Source: Streptomyces sp. RKAG290 (GTDB lineage: Bacteria > Actinomycetota > Actinomycetes > Streptomycetales > Streptomycetaceae). From it: a DNA stretch of 64,000 nucleotides. The notes under the pieces were generated by a model. That model made no database searches. It was not told the origin of the DNA and saw nothing but the letters and a program-made list of their open reading frames with translations. Made by a program: the position numbers and the translations under genes. Positions within the stretch are counted from its first letter, which is position 1. The number at the start of each line of letters is the position of its first letter. Location: NCBI RefSeq assembly GCF_023701695.1, contig NZ_JAJOZC010000001.1:3223894-3287893 (forward strand), in the 5' to 3' direction. Shown piece by piece: positions 1-13,057 of this stretch.

Positions 1-208
1 CGTGCTGCCAGGTGTCGAGGTCCCGCTGGAGCAGGTACAGCCCAAGTCTGGCATCGACAAAGCTCGCGGAGACCAGGACATCGGCTTGCAGAATGTCGTG
101 GCCGGTCAGCACTCCGGGTTGGTAGCGGCCCGTCACGCGGACAACGCAGAGGTTGCCCTCCGCGTCTCCCAAATTGATCAGGTCCACCGGGGCGGGTTCA
201 GTCACCAC
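1..208 (-). CDS. DUF5959-like protein, N-terminal part (runs off the window edge)
   Basis: The reverse strand reads from a GTG (206-208, or the adjacent GTG at 203-205) into about 69 residues, beginning VTEPAPVDLINLGDAEGN and continuing RVTGRYQPGVLTGHDI. The order of these motifs resembles the N-terminus of the small Streptomyces DUF5959 family, as I remember it. The 3' part lies beyond base 1, so length and completeness cannot be judged. A purine-rich GAGAG lies just upstream of the start. The gene sits downstream of the 5S terminator and points the same way as the rRNA operon. Function is unknown. Confidence 0.6.
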   Translation of the reverse strand, partial: MVTEPAPVDLINLGDAEGNLCVVRVTGRYQPGVLTGHDILQADVLVSASFVDARLGLYLLQRDLDTWQH

Positions 209-246
209 TGGTCTCGCTCTCTTTCGTTCTGGTCCGGAACGCAGAA

Positions 247-275
247 AAGCCCCGTGCCACAAGGGCACGGGGCTT
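247..275 (-). terminator. Intrinsic terminator of the rRNA operon
   Basis: A perfect 12-bp stem (247-258 with 264-275) has a 5-nt loop. Read on the minus strand it is followed by a TTTT tract. It lies about 17 nt beyond the 5S rRNA 3' end, as expected for the end of the rrn transcript. Confidence 0.9.
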
Positions 276-292
276 AACTATTTTAAAAGGAG

Positions 293-409
293 TTCGGCGG
301 CGTCCTACTCTCCCACAGGGTCCCCCCTGCAGTACCATCGGCGCTGAAAGGCTTAGCTTCCGGGTTCGGAATGTAACCGGGCGTTTCCCTAACGCAATGA
401 CCACCGAAA
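293..409 (-). rRNA. rrf: 5S ribosomal RNA
   Basis: The minus strand carries the typical actinobacterial 5S sequence: a 5' GTTTCGGTGGTCAT start, the CCGAACCCGGAAGCTAAGCC segment, and the GGGAGAGTAGGACGCCGCCGA 3' helix region. It is about 117 nt long and is the last gene of the operon. Ends are placed by similarity and may be off by a few bases. Confidence 0.95.
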
Positions 410-467
410 CACTATGAAATTAACCAACACCGGAACAAAACACGGCCGTTCGTTATTTCAGAACTAA

Positions 468-484
468 CACAGTGGACGCGAGCA
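468..484 (-). other. 3' half of the 23S precursor processing stem
   Basis: These 17 bases are perfectly complementary to 3618-3634 on the other side of 23S. The two would pair in the precursor to close the large loop cut by RNase III. Pairing is visible; cleavage is inferred from known rRNA maturation. Confidence 0.75.
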
Positions 485-489
485 ACTGA

Positions 490-5436
<4,947 letters not shown>

Positions 5437-6100
5437 ATGTTTTCCCGTAATCGGGATCACACACACGAGAGCGGAACGATCAAGTCGGAATAAGACCGAC
5501 CGTCCACTGTGTCCTCGCTATGTGCATTGCCTGCCAGGTCAGTGACCTCGCAGGACTTTCAAAGGAACCTCGAACCTGCCGAAGCAGGTCGGGGTATCAA
5601 CATATCTGGCGTTGACTTTTGGCACGCTGTTGAGTTCTCAAGGAACGGACGCTTCCTTTGTACTCACCGCAGAACATTTTCTGCGACTTTCCTCCGGGCG
5701 CTTCCCTTCGGTCTTGCGTTTCCGACTCTATCAGACTCTTTCGTGTCCGATTCCCGGTCGAAGCGGGCCTCGCATTTTCGCTTTCCAGTTCTTCGCTTTC
5801 GCGTTTCCCTTTCCGGCGAGTCCGACTCTATCAGATCCTTTCGGGCCTGATTCCCAGTCAGTGGGGCTTGTCTTCCCGGCTGTTGGGCCGTTCCGACGTC
5901 CAAAACTCTAGCGGATTTTCCCGGCGGCTCATAATCGAGCGTTCGAAATTGATTTCGGCACGCCGAAATCCTCCCGAGCGGGAGATCGTGATGAGTTTTG
6001 GTTGCCGCATTCGCGGCGGGATCGGTTGTCCAGGAACCGTTCCGGCTCCGTGACAACTCGAAGAACCTTACGGATCGCAGCGGGGGGTGTCAAGCCCTGT
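5437..6100 (-). promoter_or_regulatory. rRNA operon leader with tandem promoters
   Basis: This non-coding stretch drives the minus-strand rRNA operon. The clearest promoter has -35 TTGACA (6088-6093), a 17-bp spacer and -10 TAAGGT (6065-6070). Three downstream TAGAGT boxes (5905-5910, 5825-5830, 5725-5730) are good -10 candidates. The last two lie in near-identical 35-bp units exactly 100 bp apart. A boxA-like TTGAGAACT lies near 5633-5641, and 5621-5632 pairs with the 16S-23S spacer. Multiple rrn promoters (p1-p4) are known in Streptomyces; assigning these boxes to them is inference. Confidence 0.8.
6065..6093 (-). promoter_or_regulatory. rrn promoter p1-like (TTGACA-17-TAAGGT)
   Basis: A consensus -35 hexamer with an ideal 17-bp spacer and a Streptomyces-like -10. 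It is the most upstream recognisable promoter of the operon and abuts the 3' end of the marR-family gene at 6123. Confidence 0.75.
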
Positions 6101-6122
6101 CTAGTACCCCCTGAACAGGGGT

Positions 6123-6677
6123 TCAGTCCAGGTCGGTGAGGCGGCCGCCGGCGTCCGGCTGGGCGTGCTCCACCCGGCGCAGGAGGCGGATCAGCATCTC
6201 GCCGAGCACCCCGCGCTCGTCGCCCGAGAGGTCCTGGAGCAGCTCCTCCTCGAAGTCCGAGGCCATCCGCATCGCCTCCAGCCACTTCGCGCGGCCCTCG
6301 TCCGTCAGCTCGACGATGACGCGCACCCGGTTGTTCTCGTCGCGGTCACGGGTGACCAGACCCTCGCCCGCCATCCGGTCGATGCGGTGCGTCATCGCGG
6401 CGGGGGTGAGACCGAGCCGCTTGGCCAGCTCCCCCGGGCCCAGCCGGTACGGGGCGCCGGCCAGCACGAGGGTCTTGAGGACCTCCCACTCGGCATTGCT
6501 GATGCCGAGGGCGGCGACCTGCCGTCCGTACGCCACGTTCATCCGGCGGTTCAGCCGGCCGAGCGCGGAGACGACCTGCTCGACCTGGGGGTCCAGGTCG
6601 CGGAACTCGCGCTGATAGGCGGCGATCTGCTCGTCGAGGCTCGGCTCATCGAGTCCGGGCTCGGTGGTGTCAGACAT
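6123..6677 (-). CDS. MarR-family transcriptional regulator
   Basis: A 184-aa winged-helix regulator. The recognition segment is ELAKRLGLTPAAMTHRIDRM (about 83-102), followed by the basic wing VTRDRDENNRVRV and a helical dimerisation C-terminus. Family members usually repress a neighbouring transporter and are released by small phenolic ligands. It is divergent from the MFS transporter gene, and the spacer contains a palindrome at 6743-6758 that could be its operator. No strong RBS sits at the ATG; a CATACT-like -10 close to the start could give a nearly leaderless mRNA. Confidence 0.93.
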   Translation of the reverse strand: MSDTTEPGLDEPSLDEQIAAYQREFRDLDPQVEQVVSALGRLNRRMNVAYGRQVAALGISNAEWEVLKTLVLAGAPYRLGPGELAKRLGLTPAAMTHRIDRMAGEGLVTRDRDENNRVRVIVELTDEGRAKWLEAMRMASDFEEELLQDLSGDERGVLGEMLIRLLRRVEHAQPDAGGRLTDLD

Positions 6678-6742
6678 GGCGCGCAGTATGGCACGCCCTC
6701 CGTACCCATCGAAGTCCTTCGGTCTGTATTGTTGAGCTTCTA

Positions 6743-6758
6743 ACTTTAGTGCTAAAGT
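6743..6758. promoter_or_regulatory. Palindromic candidate operator of the MarR regulator
   Basis: ACTTTAG-TG-CTAAAGT is an inverted repeat with 7-bp arms and a 2-bp centre. It lies in the 129-bp spacer between the divergent marR-family and MFS genes. Size and position fit a MarR dimer site controlling both genes. Binding is inferred. Confidence 0.65.
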
Positions 6759-6812
6759 CTTCGGGTTCGAGTCGTTCGATCACGTGGTTTCGAGAGCTTG
6801 AGGTAGGTGAGT

Positions 6813-8126
6813 GTGACCAGGGAAATGGGTGCAGCACTGCGGCGGATCCAGCTGGGGAGCGCGCTGAGCGCGTTCGGGCTGGGCTTCACCGTTCCCTATC
6901 TGTACGTCTATGTGGCGCAGGTACGGGATCTGGGTGCCGGTACGGCGGGAGTCGTACTGGCGGTCTTCGCCATGGCAGCGCTCGCCGTCCTGCCGTTCAC
7001 CGGCCGGGCCATCGACCGTCGCGGGCCGCTGCCCGTGCTGGTCGTCGCCTCGGTCGTCGCCTCCCTGGGCGCTGCCGCGCTGGGCCTGTCCTCACAGGTG
7101 ACCGCCGCCGTCCTTGCCGCCGCGGTACTCGGTGCGGGCACGGCCGTCATGCAGCCGGCCCTCGCCACGATGCTCGTCCGGTGCTCCGACGCCGGCACCC
7201 GCACCCGCGCCTTCGCCATGCAGTTCTTCCTGCAGAACCTGGGGCTCGGCATCGGGGGGCTGGTCGGCGGCCAGATCGTCGACACGGACCGGCCGGCGTC
7301 CTTCACCTTGCTGTTCCTGATCGAAGCGGTGATGTTCCTCGTGCTCGGCGCCATCGCGGCGACCGTGCGGATGCCTCGTAGTCCTGCCGTCGTGGCGGGG
7401 GCAGGAGGAACCGCCGCGCGGGGCGGCATGCGGGTGCTGCTCTCGCACCGGGCCATGGTGCAGCTGTGCGTGCTGGGTTTCGTGGTGTTCTTCGCCTGCT
7501 ACGGACAGTTCGAGTCCGGGCTTGCGGCGTACGGCACCGAGGCCGCCGGGATCGAGCCCTCGACGCTCGGGATCGCGCTGGCCGCCAACACCGCCGTCAT
7601 CGTCGTGGCGCAGTTCGTGGTGCTTCGTCTGGTGGAGCGCCGCAAGCGCAGCCGGGTGATCGCCGCGGTCGGTCTGATCTGGGCCTTCGCCTGGATCGTG
7701 GCGGGCTACGCGGGTCTCGGGCACGGCAGCCAGACCATGGCCACGGCCGCGATGATCTCCACGTACGCACTGTTCGGGCTCGGTGAGGCGATGCTGTCGC
7801 CGACCGTCGCGCCGCTGGTCGCCGATCTGGCGCCGGAGTCGATGGTCGGGCAGTACAACTCGGCCTTCGCCCTGTGCAAGCAGCTGGCCCTGGCGGTCGG
7901 CCCTGCCGTGGGCGGTCCGATGGGGGCCTCACTGCACGGGCCGTACATCGTGACGTTCGTGCTGTTCTCGCTCGGCATCACGGTGCTGGCGCTGCGGCTG
8001 GGCCGGCGGCTCACCCCCGTACAGGACCAGCCTTCGCTCGCGGCGGTGCCGTCGCGGGTGGTTGCCGTGTCGCTGCCGGAGACCGCGTCGGCCGAATTGC
8101 CGGCGCCGGTCGCCGCCGTGCACTGA
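6813..8126 (+). CDS. MFS transporter (drug efflux type)
   Basis: A 437-aa integral membrane protein with about 12 hydrophobic helices and a short cytoplasmic linker near the middle. After TM2 it has the MFS signature loop GRAIDRRGPLPVL (about 65-77). The GTG at 6813 has GAGGT 8 nt upstream; the in-frame GTG at 6807 is too close to it. Divergence from a MarR regulator suggests an efflux pump for a ligand of that regulator. The substrate cannot be read from sequence. The C-terminal 40 residues are Ala/Pro rich and likely cytoplasmic. Confidence 0.9.
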   Translation: MTREMGAALRRIQLGSALSAFGLGFTVPYLYVYVAQVRDLGAGTAGVVLAVFAMAALAVLPFTGRAIDRRGPLPVLVVASVVASLGAAALGLSSQVTAAVLAAAVLGAGTAVMQPALATMLVRCSDAGTRTRAFAMQFFLQNLGLGIGGLVGGQIVDTDRPASFTLLFLIEAVMFLVLGAIAATVRMPRSPAVVAGAGGTAARGGMRVLLSHRAMVQLCVLGFVVFFACYGQFESGLAAYGTEAAGIEPSTLGIALAANTAVIVVAQFVVLRLVERRKRSRVIAAVGLIWAFAWIVAGYAGLGHGSQTMATAAMISTYALFGLGEAMLSPTVAPLVADLAPESMVGQYNSAFALCKQLALAVGPAVGGPMGASLHGPYIVTFVLFSLGITVLALRLGRRLTPVQDQPSLAAVPSRVVAVSLPETASAELPAPVAAVH

Positions 8127-8138
8127 GCGGCCGGGCCG

Positions 8139-9803
8139 CTACTGCGGCAGGGCGAATTCGCACCAGACCGCCTTGCCGCCGCCCGGTGTGCGACGGCTGC
8201 CCCAGGACGTGGCGATCGTCGCGACGATCGTGATGCCCCGGCCCGCCTCGTCCGCCGGGTCGGCGCGGCGGCGGCGCGGCAGGTGGTCGTCGCCGTCGGT
8301 CACCTCGATGATCAGGCGGCGGTCGGTGCGGCGCAGGCCGAGGCGCATCGGCGGGGTGCCGTGCTGCAGGGAGTTGGCGACCAGCTCACCGGCGGCGAGT
8401 ACGCCCAGGTCACACAGCTCGACCGGGAAGCGCCACGACGTAAGGACGCCCGTCGCGAAAGCACGGGCCCGCGGCGCCGCTTCGATGCCGCCGAGCAGAT
8501 CGAGCGAGGCGTTGTGGAAGAGTTCCGCGGTCGCTCCCGTGCGCGCCGGGTGCTGAACCACCAGGACCGCCACGTCGTCGTCGTGCTCCGCCGTGATGTT
8601 GAGGGACCGCATCAGGCGGTCGCACACCACCTGCGGCGACCCCTTCGCACCGGACAGCGCGCGCTCCAGCGAGGCCACGCCCTCGTCGATGTCCTCGCTC
8701 CGGCGCTCGACCAGGCCGTCCGTGTAGAGGACCGCCGTGGACCCGGGCGGCAGGGCGATCGTGCCCGAGGTGTGGATCCAGCCGCCGGTACCGAGCGGGG
8801 GCCCGGTCGGACCCTCGGCGCGGTGCACCGTGCCGTCCTCGTCGCGCACCAGGATCGGGAGATGCCCCGCGGAGGAGTAGACGAGCCGGCCCTCGTTGGG
8901 ATCGTGGACCGCGTAGGCGCAGGTGGCGATCTGGCTGGCGTCGATCTCGGCGGCCAGTCCGTCGAGCAGCTGGAGCACCTCGTGCGGCGGGAGATCCAGG
9001 CGCGCGTACGCCCGGACCGCGGTGCGCAGCTGACCCATCACGGCGGCGGCGCGCACCCCGCGGCCCATCACGTCCCCGATGACCAGAGCGGTGCGGCCCG
9101 CGCCGAGGGTGATGACGTCGTACCAGTCGCCGCCGACCGCGGCGTCCGTGCCGCCCGGCTGGTAGGTGGCGGCGATCCGCAGGTCGTCCGGCTGCTCCAG
9201 CTCCTGCGGGAGCAGGGAGCGCTGGAGGGTGACGGCCGTTTCGCGATGGCGCCGCTCGCTGGTGCGCAGGCGCTCGGCCGCCTCGGCGTGGTCGGTGACG
9301 TCGGCGGCGTACACGAGCACTCCGCTCTCGTGCCCCTTGTCCTTGTCCTGCCGCACGGGGGTGCAGGTCACGGTGTACGAACTGCCGCTGCCGGCCTTGC
9401 GTGACTTGACCGTGCGGGGCGTGCCGCTGCGCAGGACCTGGTCCATCAGGGGGAGCAGGCTCAGCTCGGTCAGCTCGGGCATCGCCTCGGCCGCCGGGAC
9501 ACCGGACGGGCGGGGGCCGAACGCCGCGGCATAGGCGTCGTTGACGTACGCGATGCGGTGCTCGGGGCCGTGCACCAGCGCGACGAGGGCGGGCAGCTGG
9601 CCGAGGATGTCGCGGGCGGAGAGGTCCTCGAGGGCGGGCGCCCCCGTCCGGGTCGCGACGCCTGCCTGGTCGCCGTCCGGCGGGCCGGAGCCGGTATCGG
9701 CCTGTGCGTACTCGGCGCGGGCCGCCGGTACGGAGCTGTGGTCGTCCCGGGCGGCGCGACGCTGCGTACCGGGTAGGCGGGCGCTCCAACGCGTGAAGTT
9801 CAC
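8139..9803 (-). CDS. PAS-PP2C (SpoIIE-type) phosphatase with C-terminal anti-sigma kinase-like domain
   Basis: About 554 aa from a GTG giving NFTRWSARLPG; an in-frame ATG 117 bp upstream (9920) is the alternative. A PAS domain (about 65-175, with IAYVNDAYAAAFG) is followed by a PPM/SpoIIE phosphatase with GGDWYDV (about 224-230) and GDVMGRG (about 243-249) metal motifs. At the C-terminus is an HATPase-like domain with the N-box GELVANSLQHG. Such proteins combine RsbU-like and RsbW-like activities in partner switching of anti-sigma networks. The gene ends 12 bp from the convergent MFS gene. The sensed signal and target are unknown. Confidence 0.9.
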   Translation of the reverse strand: MNFTRWSARLPGTQRRAARDDHSSVPAARAEYAQADTGSGPPDGDQAGVATRTGAPALEDLSARDILGQLPALVALVHGPEHRIAYVNDAYAAAFGPRPSGVPAAEAMPELTELSLLPLMDQVLRSGTPRTVKSRKAGSGSSYTVTCTPVRQDKDKGHESGVLVYAADVTDHAEAAERLRTSERRHRETAVTLQRSLLPQELEQPDDLRIAATYQPGGTDAAVGGDWYDVITLGAGRTALVIGDVMGRGVRAAAVMGQLRTAVRAYARLDLPPHEVLQLLDGLAAEIDASQIATCAYAVHDPNEGRLVYSSAGHLPILVRDEDGTVHRAEGPTGPPLGTGGWIHTSGTIALPPGSTAVLYTDGLVERRSEDIDEGVASLERALSGAKGSPQVVCDRLMRSLNITAEHDDDVAVLVVQHPARTGATAELFHNASLDLLGGIEAAPRARAFATGVLTSWRFPVELCDLGVLAAGELVANSLQHGTPPMRLGLRRTDRRLIIEVTDGDDHLPRRRRADPADEAGRGITIVATIATSWGSRRTPGGGKAVWCEFALPQ

Positions 9804-9995
9804 GGAAATTCTGGCCTCGTGTGTCGGTCTGGTCCGCTCGGGCGGGCTGCTTCCTCTGCCGGGGGGCGACCCAAGTATCAGGTCGCTGCTGCTGCCCCGG
9901 GGACGGTCGTCGATGGTCACTGGCGGTCGCTGCCGGCCGGGTCACTCTGTGCAGATGTGAGCCCACCCATGGTCACACGTTCAGTGTGCCGGACC

Positions 9996-11348
9996 CTACT
10001 GACAGTCGTCGTCGTCAGGCCTGGTGCGCCTTCCTGCGGCGAGTTCGAACTCTGCCCGGGGGTGTTCCAGGGAGCCGAGGGACACGATCTCGCGCTTGAA
10101 GAGGCCGGCGAGGGTCCATTCGGCGAGCACGCGGGCCTTCCGGTTGAACGTGGGGACACGGCTCAGGTGGTAGACGCGGTGCATCAGCCAGGCGGGGTAG
10201 CCCTTGAGCCTGCGTCCGTAGACGTGTGCGACGCCCTTGTGGAGGCCGAGCGAGGCGACGGAGCCCGCATAGCTGTGCCGGTACTCCTTGAGCGGTTCGC
10301 CGTTCAGTGACGCGACGATGTTCTCCGCGAGGACCTTGGCCTGGCGGACCGCGTGCTGGGCGTTGGGTGCGGTCTCCCGTCCCGGTTCGCCGGCGGTCAG
10401 GTCGGGGACGGCGGCGGCGTCACCGGCCGCCCAGGCGTGCTCGGTCCCTTCGACGGTGAGCCGGGCCGTGCAGATGAGCCTGCCGCGTTCGTTGAGCGGG
10501 AGGCCGGTGGCGGCGAGCAGCGGCGCGGGCTTGACGCCCGCCGTCCACACGAGCGTGCGGGTCGGGAAGCGGGAGCCGTCGCTGAGCACGGCCACCCGGT
10601 CCTCGTAGGACTCCAGACGGGTGTCGAGCCGTACGTCGATGTTGCGGCCGCGCAGCTCACGCACGGCGTACCTGCCCATCGACTCCCCGACCTCGGGCAG
10701 GATGCGGCCGGTGGCCTCGACGAGGATCCACTTCAGGTCCTCGGCCTTGATGTTGTGGTAGTACCGCGCGGTGTAGCGGGCCATGTCCTCCAGCTCGGCC
10801 AGCGCCTCCACGCCCGCGTAGCCGCCGCCCACGAAGACGAAGGTGAGCGCGGCGTCGCGGATGGCGGGGTCGCGGGTGGCGGAGGCGATGTCCATCTGCT
10901 CGATCACGTGGTTGCGCAGCCCGATGGCCTCCTCGATGGTCTTGAAGCCGAAGCCGTGGTCGGCGAGGCCGGGGACCGGGAGGGTGCGCGAGACGGAGCC
11001 GGGCGCGATGACGATCTCGTCGTACGGGATCTCGACGGCACCGGTGCCGTCCTCGCCCGAGGCCAGCGTCGTGACGGTCGCGGTGCGCTTGGCGTGGTCG
11101 ATGCGCTGCGCCTCGCCGATGACGATCGTGCAGTGCGGCAGGACCCGGCGCAGCGGCACGACGACATGGCGCGGTGAGATCGAACCGGCGGCCGCTTCAG
11201 GAAGGAACGGCTGATACGTCATATAAGGATCGGGCGTGACGACGACAATCTCGGCCTCGCCGCTTCTGAGCCTCTGCTTCAGCTTCCGCTGGAGACGCAA
11301 CGCGGTGTACATCCCTACGTAGCCCCCACCGACGACGAGAATGCGCAC
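9996..11348 (-). CDS. ndh: Type II NADH dehydrogenase (NAD(P)/FAD-dependent oxidoreductase)
   Basis: A 450-aa two-dinucleotide-domain flavoprotein. The FAD motif VVGGGYVGMYTA (about 5-16), a second Rossmann motif FVGGGYAGVEALAE (about 172-185) and the FAD-closing WAAGDAAAVPD (about 305) are all present. It likely oxidises NADH and passes electrons to menaquinone without proton pumping. The GTG start at 11348 lacks a good RBS. In another frame MASDSGGTPPAPAG reads from 11391 straight into it, so the true N-terminus may be about 14 residues longer if one extra T near 11346 is an error. It is divergent from the atrA-like gene. Confidence 0.88.
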   Translation of the reverse strand: MRILVVGGGYVGMYTALRLQRKLKQRLRSGEAEIVVVTPDPYMTYQPFLPEAAAGSISPRHVVVPLRRVLPHCTIVIGEAQRIDHAKRTATVTTLASGEDGTGAVEIPYDEIVIAPGSVSRTLPVPGLADHGFGFKTIEEAIGLRNHVIEQMDIASATRDPAIRDAALTFVFVGGGYAGVEALAELEDMARYTARYYHNIKAEDLKWILVEATGRILPEVGESMGRYAVRELRGRNIDVRLDTRLESYEDRVAVLSDGSRFPTRTLVWTAGVKPAPLLAATGLPLNERGRLICTARLTVEGTEHAWAAGDAAAVPDLTAGEPGRETAPNAQHAVRQAKVLAENIVASLNGEPLKEYRHSYAGSVASLGLHKGVAHVYGRRLKGYPAWLMHRVYHLSRVPTFNRKARVLAEWTLAGLFKREIVSLGSLEHPRAEFELAAGRRTRPDDDDCQ

Positions 11349-11730
11349 ACCCGGCGGGGGCCGGGGGTGTTCCCCCGGAATCTGAAGCCATCACCACCCC
11401 ATGACGCAACGCGCTCCGGAGTTTGTCCACAGCCCCGGCAAATTGTGTGACCGGAGGTTCAGTACGGAACCGTGCTGCCGATCGGTACGGCATTTCGGAA
11501 GCCCCGCAGGTCAGGGGATGCGGTGAGGGGTACGGACAGGAGGCGAATCGGTGACCAACCGGTCCTTGTTCCGATCGCGGGGCGCTCCGGGCGGAACTGC
11601 CCCCTTCTGAATTGACCCGGGCTCAACTATGTTCGTGTGTCGTCGGGGTGTCGGACAGTGACCATCGGTCCACCCTCGACTGACACGGCGGGAGTCTCCG
11701 GGGGGAGACGTCATAACCGGGGGAACAGAA
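11349..11730. other. Divergent intergenic region between ndh and the atrA-like gene
   Basis: About 380 bp with no convincing gene. It contains a 7-bp-arm inverted repeat (11361-11378, CCGGGGG/CCCCCGG). A GGGGGA ribosome-binding site lies directly before 11731. Promoters for both directions must lie here; TTGACC at about 11612 is a possible -35, but no well-spaced -10 follows. Confidence 0.5.
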
Positions 11731-12624
11731 ATGCATATTCAGGAATCGCATTGGCAGACTGCTGCTGTCGCGTCCGACGGAAACGGGCGAATCGGGGCAG
11801 TCGGCACGGTGAGCGGCATCGGGTCATCAGGGACCGCGGTGCCGTCGGGAACGGTGAGCACGCTGGGTGCCGCGCTGGGCGCCGGATCCACCGGGGCCGG
11901 TGCGCACGGCCGCTCCGCGCCCCTGCGCGTGGACGCGCAGCGCAATCTGGAACATGTGCTGCGGGCCGCGCGCGAGGTGTTCGGTGAGCTGGGCTACGGC
12001 GCTCCGATGGAGGACGTGGCGCGTCGCGCCAGGGTCGGCGTGGGCACGGTGTACCGGCGCTTCCCCAGCAAGGACGTGCTGGTGCGCCGGATAGCCGAGG
12101 AGGAGACCTCCCGGCTGACCGACCAGGCCCGGTCCGCGCTCGGTCAGGAGGAGGAGCCGTGGTCGGCGCTGTCGCGCTTCCTGCGGACCTCGGTGGCCTC
12201 GGGTGCGGGGCGGCTGCTGCCTCCGCAGATACTGCGCGTCGGCGCGGACGCCGACGACTCGACGGTGGTCGGCGATGCCGGCGTCACCCTGGCGGCAGAA
12301 CCGTCGGCCGGTGGCCCGCGGGACGAGCCCCGGGTGCCCCAGCAGCGGCAGGAGACCGGCCTGCGGGTGGCCGAGCCGCGCCCTGCGCCGGAGGCGGAGA
12401 TCGACGACGTCGGCGTGGGTGCGGCCGAGCTCCTTGAGGTCGTGGGGCGGCTGGTGGACCGGGCGCGGACCTCCGGTGAGCTGCGCCGCGATGTGACGGT
12501 GGCCGATGTGCTGCTGGTCATCGCCACGGCGGCACCCTCACTCCCGGACCCGGCACAGCAGGCGGCGGCCTCGGCCCGACTGCTGGACATCCTGCTGGAG
12601 GGACTGCGCTCGCGCCCTGCGTGA
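11731..12624 (+). CDS. atrA: TetR-family regulator, probable AtrA orthologue
   Basis: A 297-aa regulator with a 65-residue Gly/Ser/Thr-rich N-terminal extension. A TetR helix-turn-helix follows (MEDVARRARVGVGTVYRRFP, about 93-112), then a variable ligand domain. In S. coelicolor a TetR gene divergent from an NADH dehydrogenase is atrA, activator of actII-ORF4. The assignment rests on that neighbourhood and the unusual N-terminal extension, recalled from memory. The start follows GGGGGA at good spacing. If correct, it links N-acetylglucosamine metabolism and antibiotic production. Confidence 0.8.
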   Translation: MHIQESHWQTAAVASDGNGRIGAVGTVSGIGSSGTAVPSGTVSTLGAALGAGSTGAGAHGRSAPLRVDAQRNLEHVLRAAREVFGELGYGAPMEDVARRARVGVGTVYRRFPSKDVLVRRIAEEETSRLTDQARSALGQEEEPWSALSRFLRTSVASGAGRLLPPQILRVGADADDSTVVGDAGVTLAAEPSAGGPRDEPRVPQQRQETGLRVAEPRPAPEAEIDDVGVGAAELLEVVGRLVDRARTSGELRRDVTVADVLLVIATAAPSLPDPAQQAAASARLLDILLEGLRSRPA

Positions 12625-13057
12625 GTGGGTGATCTGCGGCGCTTTACCGGCGGGGGCCGGCCCTGGCTCCGATGTCGCGCGCTCAATGCCGTCGCCCTCA
12701 ACTACCCCGTGGCAGCGCTGGTCCGGCGCGGTGTGCGTGTCCGGGGTGGTGGGGCGGTGAGGCGTCCGGGCGGTGCGTGCGTCGGGGTCGTTGCGGTGCG
12801 TCGGTGCGCTCTCGCTGTCTGCGGGGGTGTACCGGCGGGCCGGTCCCGGCTCCGCTGTCGCGCGCTCGACTCGGTCGCCCCCAACTGCCCCGTGGGCGAA
12901 TCCCGTTACCCCTTCCCCGAATGGGTGTCCGCTAGTGCTCACATTCGGGAAAACGCCCCGGATGAGTGGTTGGTGAGGCTGAGGGTTCGCCACTCATGCG
13001 CGCTGTGGCACGCTTGCCCGGTGTTCGGATCCGAAAGCGCATACGGGGGCATCCGGG
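12625..13057. repeat. Gene-free interval with an imperfect direct repeat of about 70 bp
   Basis: 433 bp between the atrA-like gene and the sigma-factor gene. Two imperfect copies of about 68 bp (12643-12711 and 12829-12897) both run from TACCGGCGGG through GTCGCGCGCTC to CCCCGTGG, offset by 186 bp. Open frames cross it on both strands but have no domain, no RBS and compositional noise. I treat it as non-coding. Confidence 0.65.
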
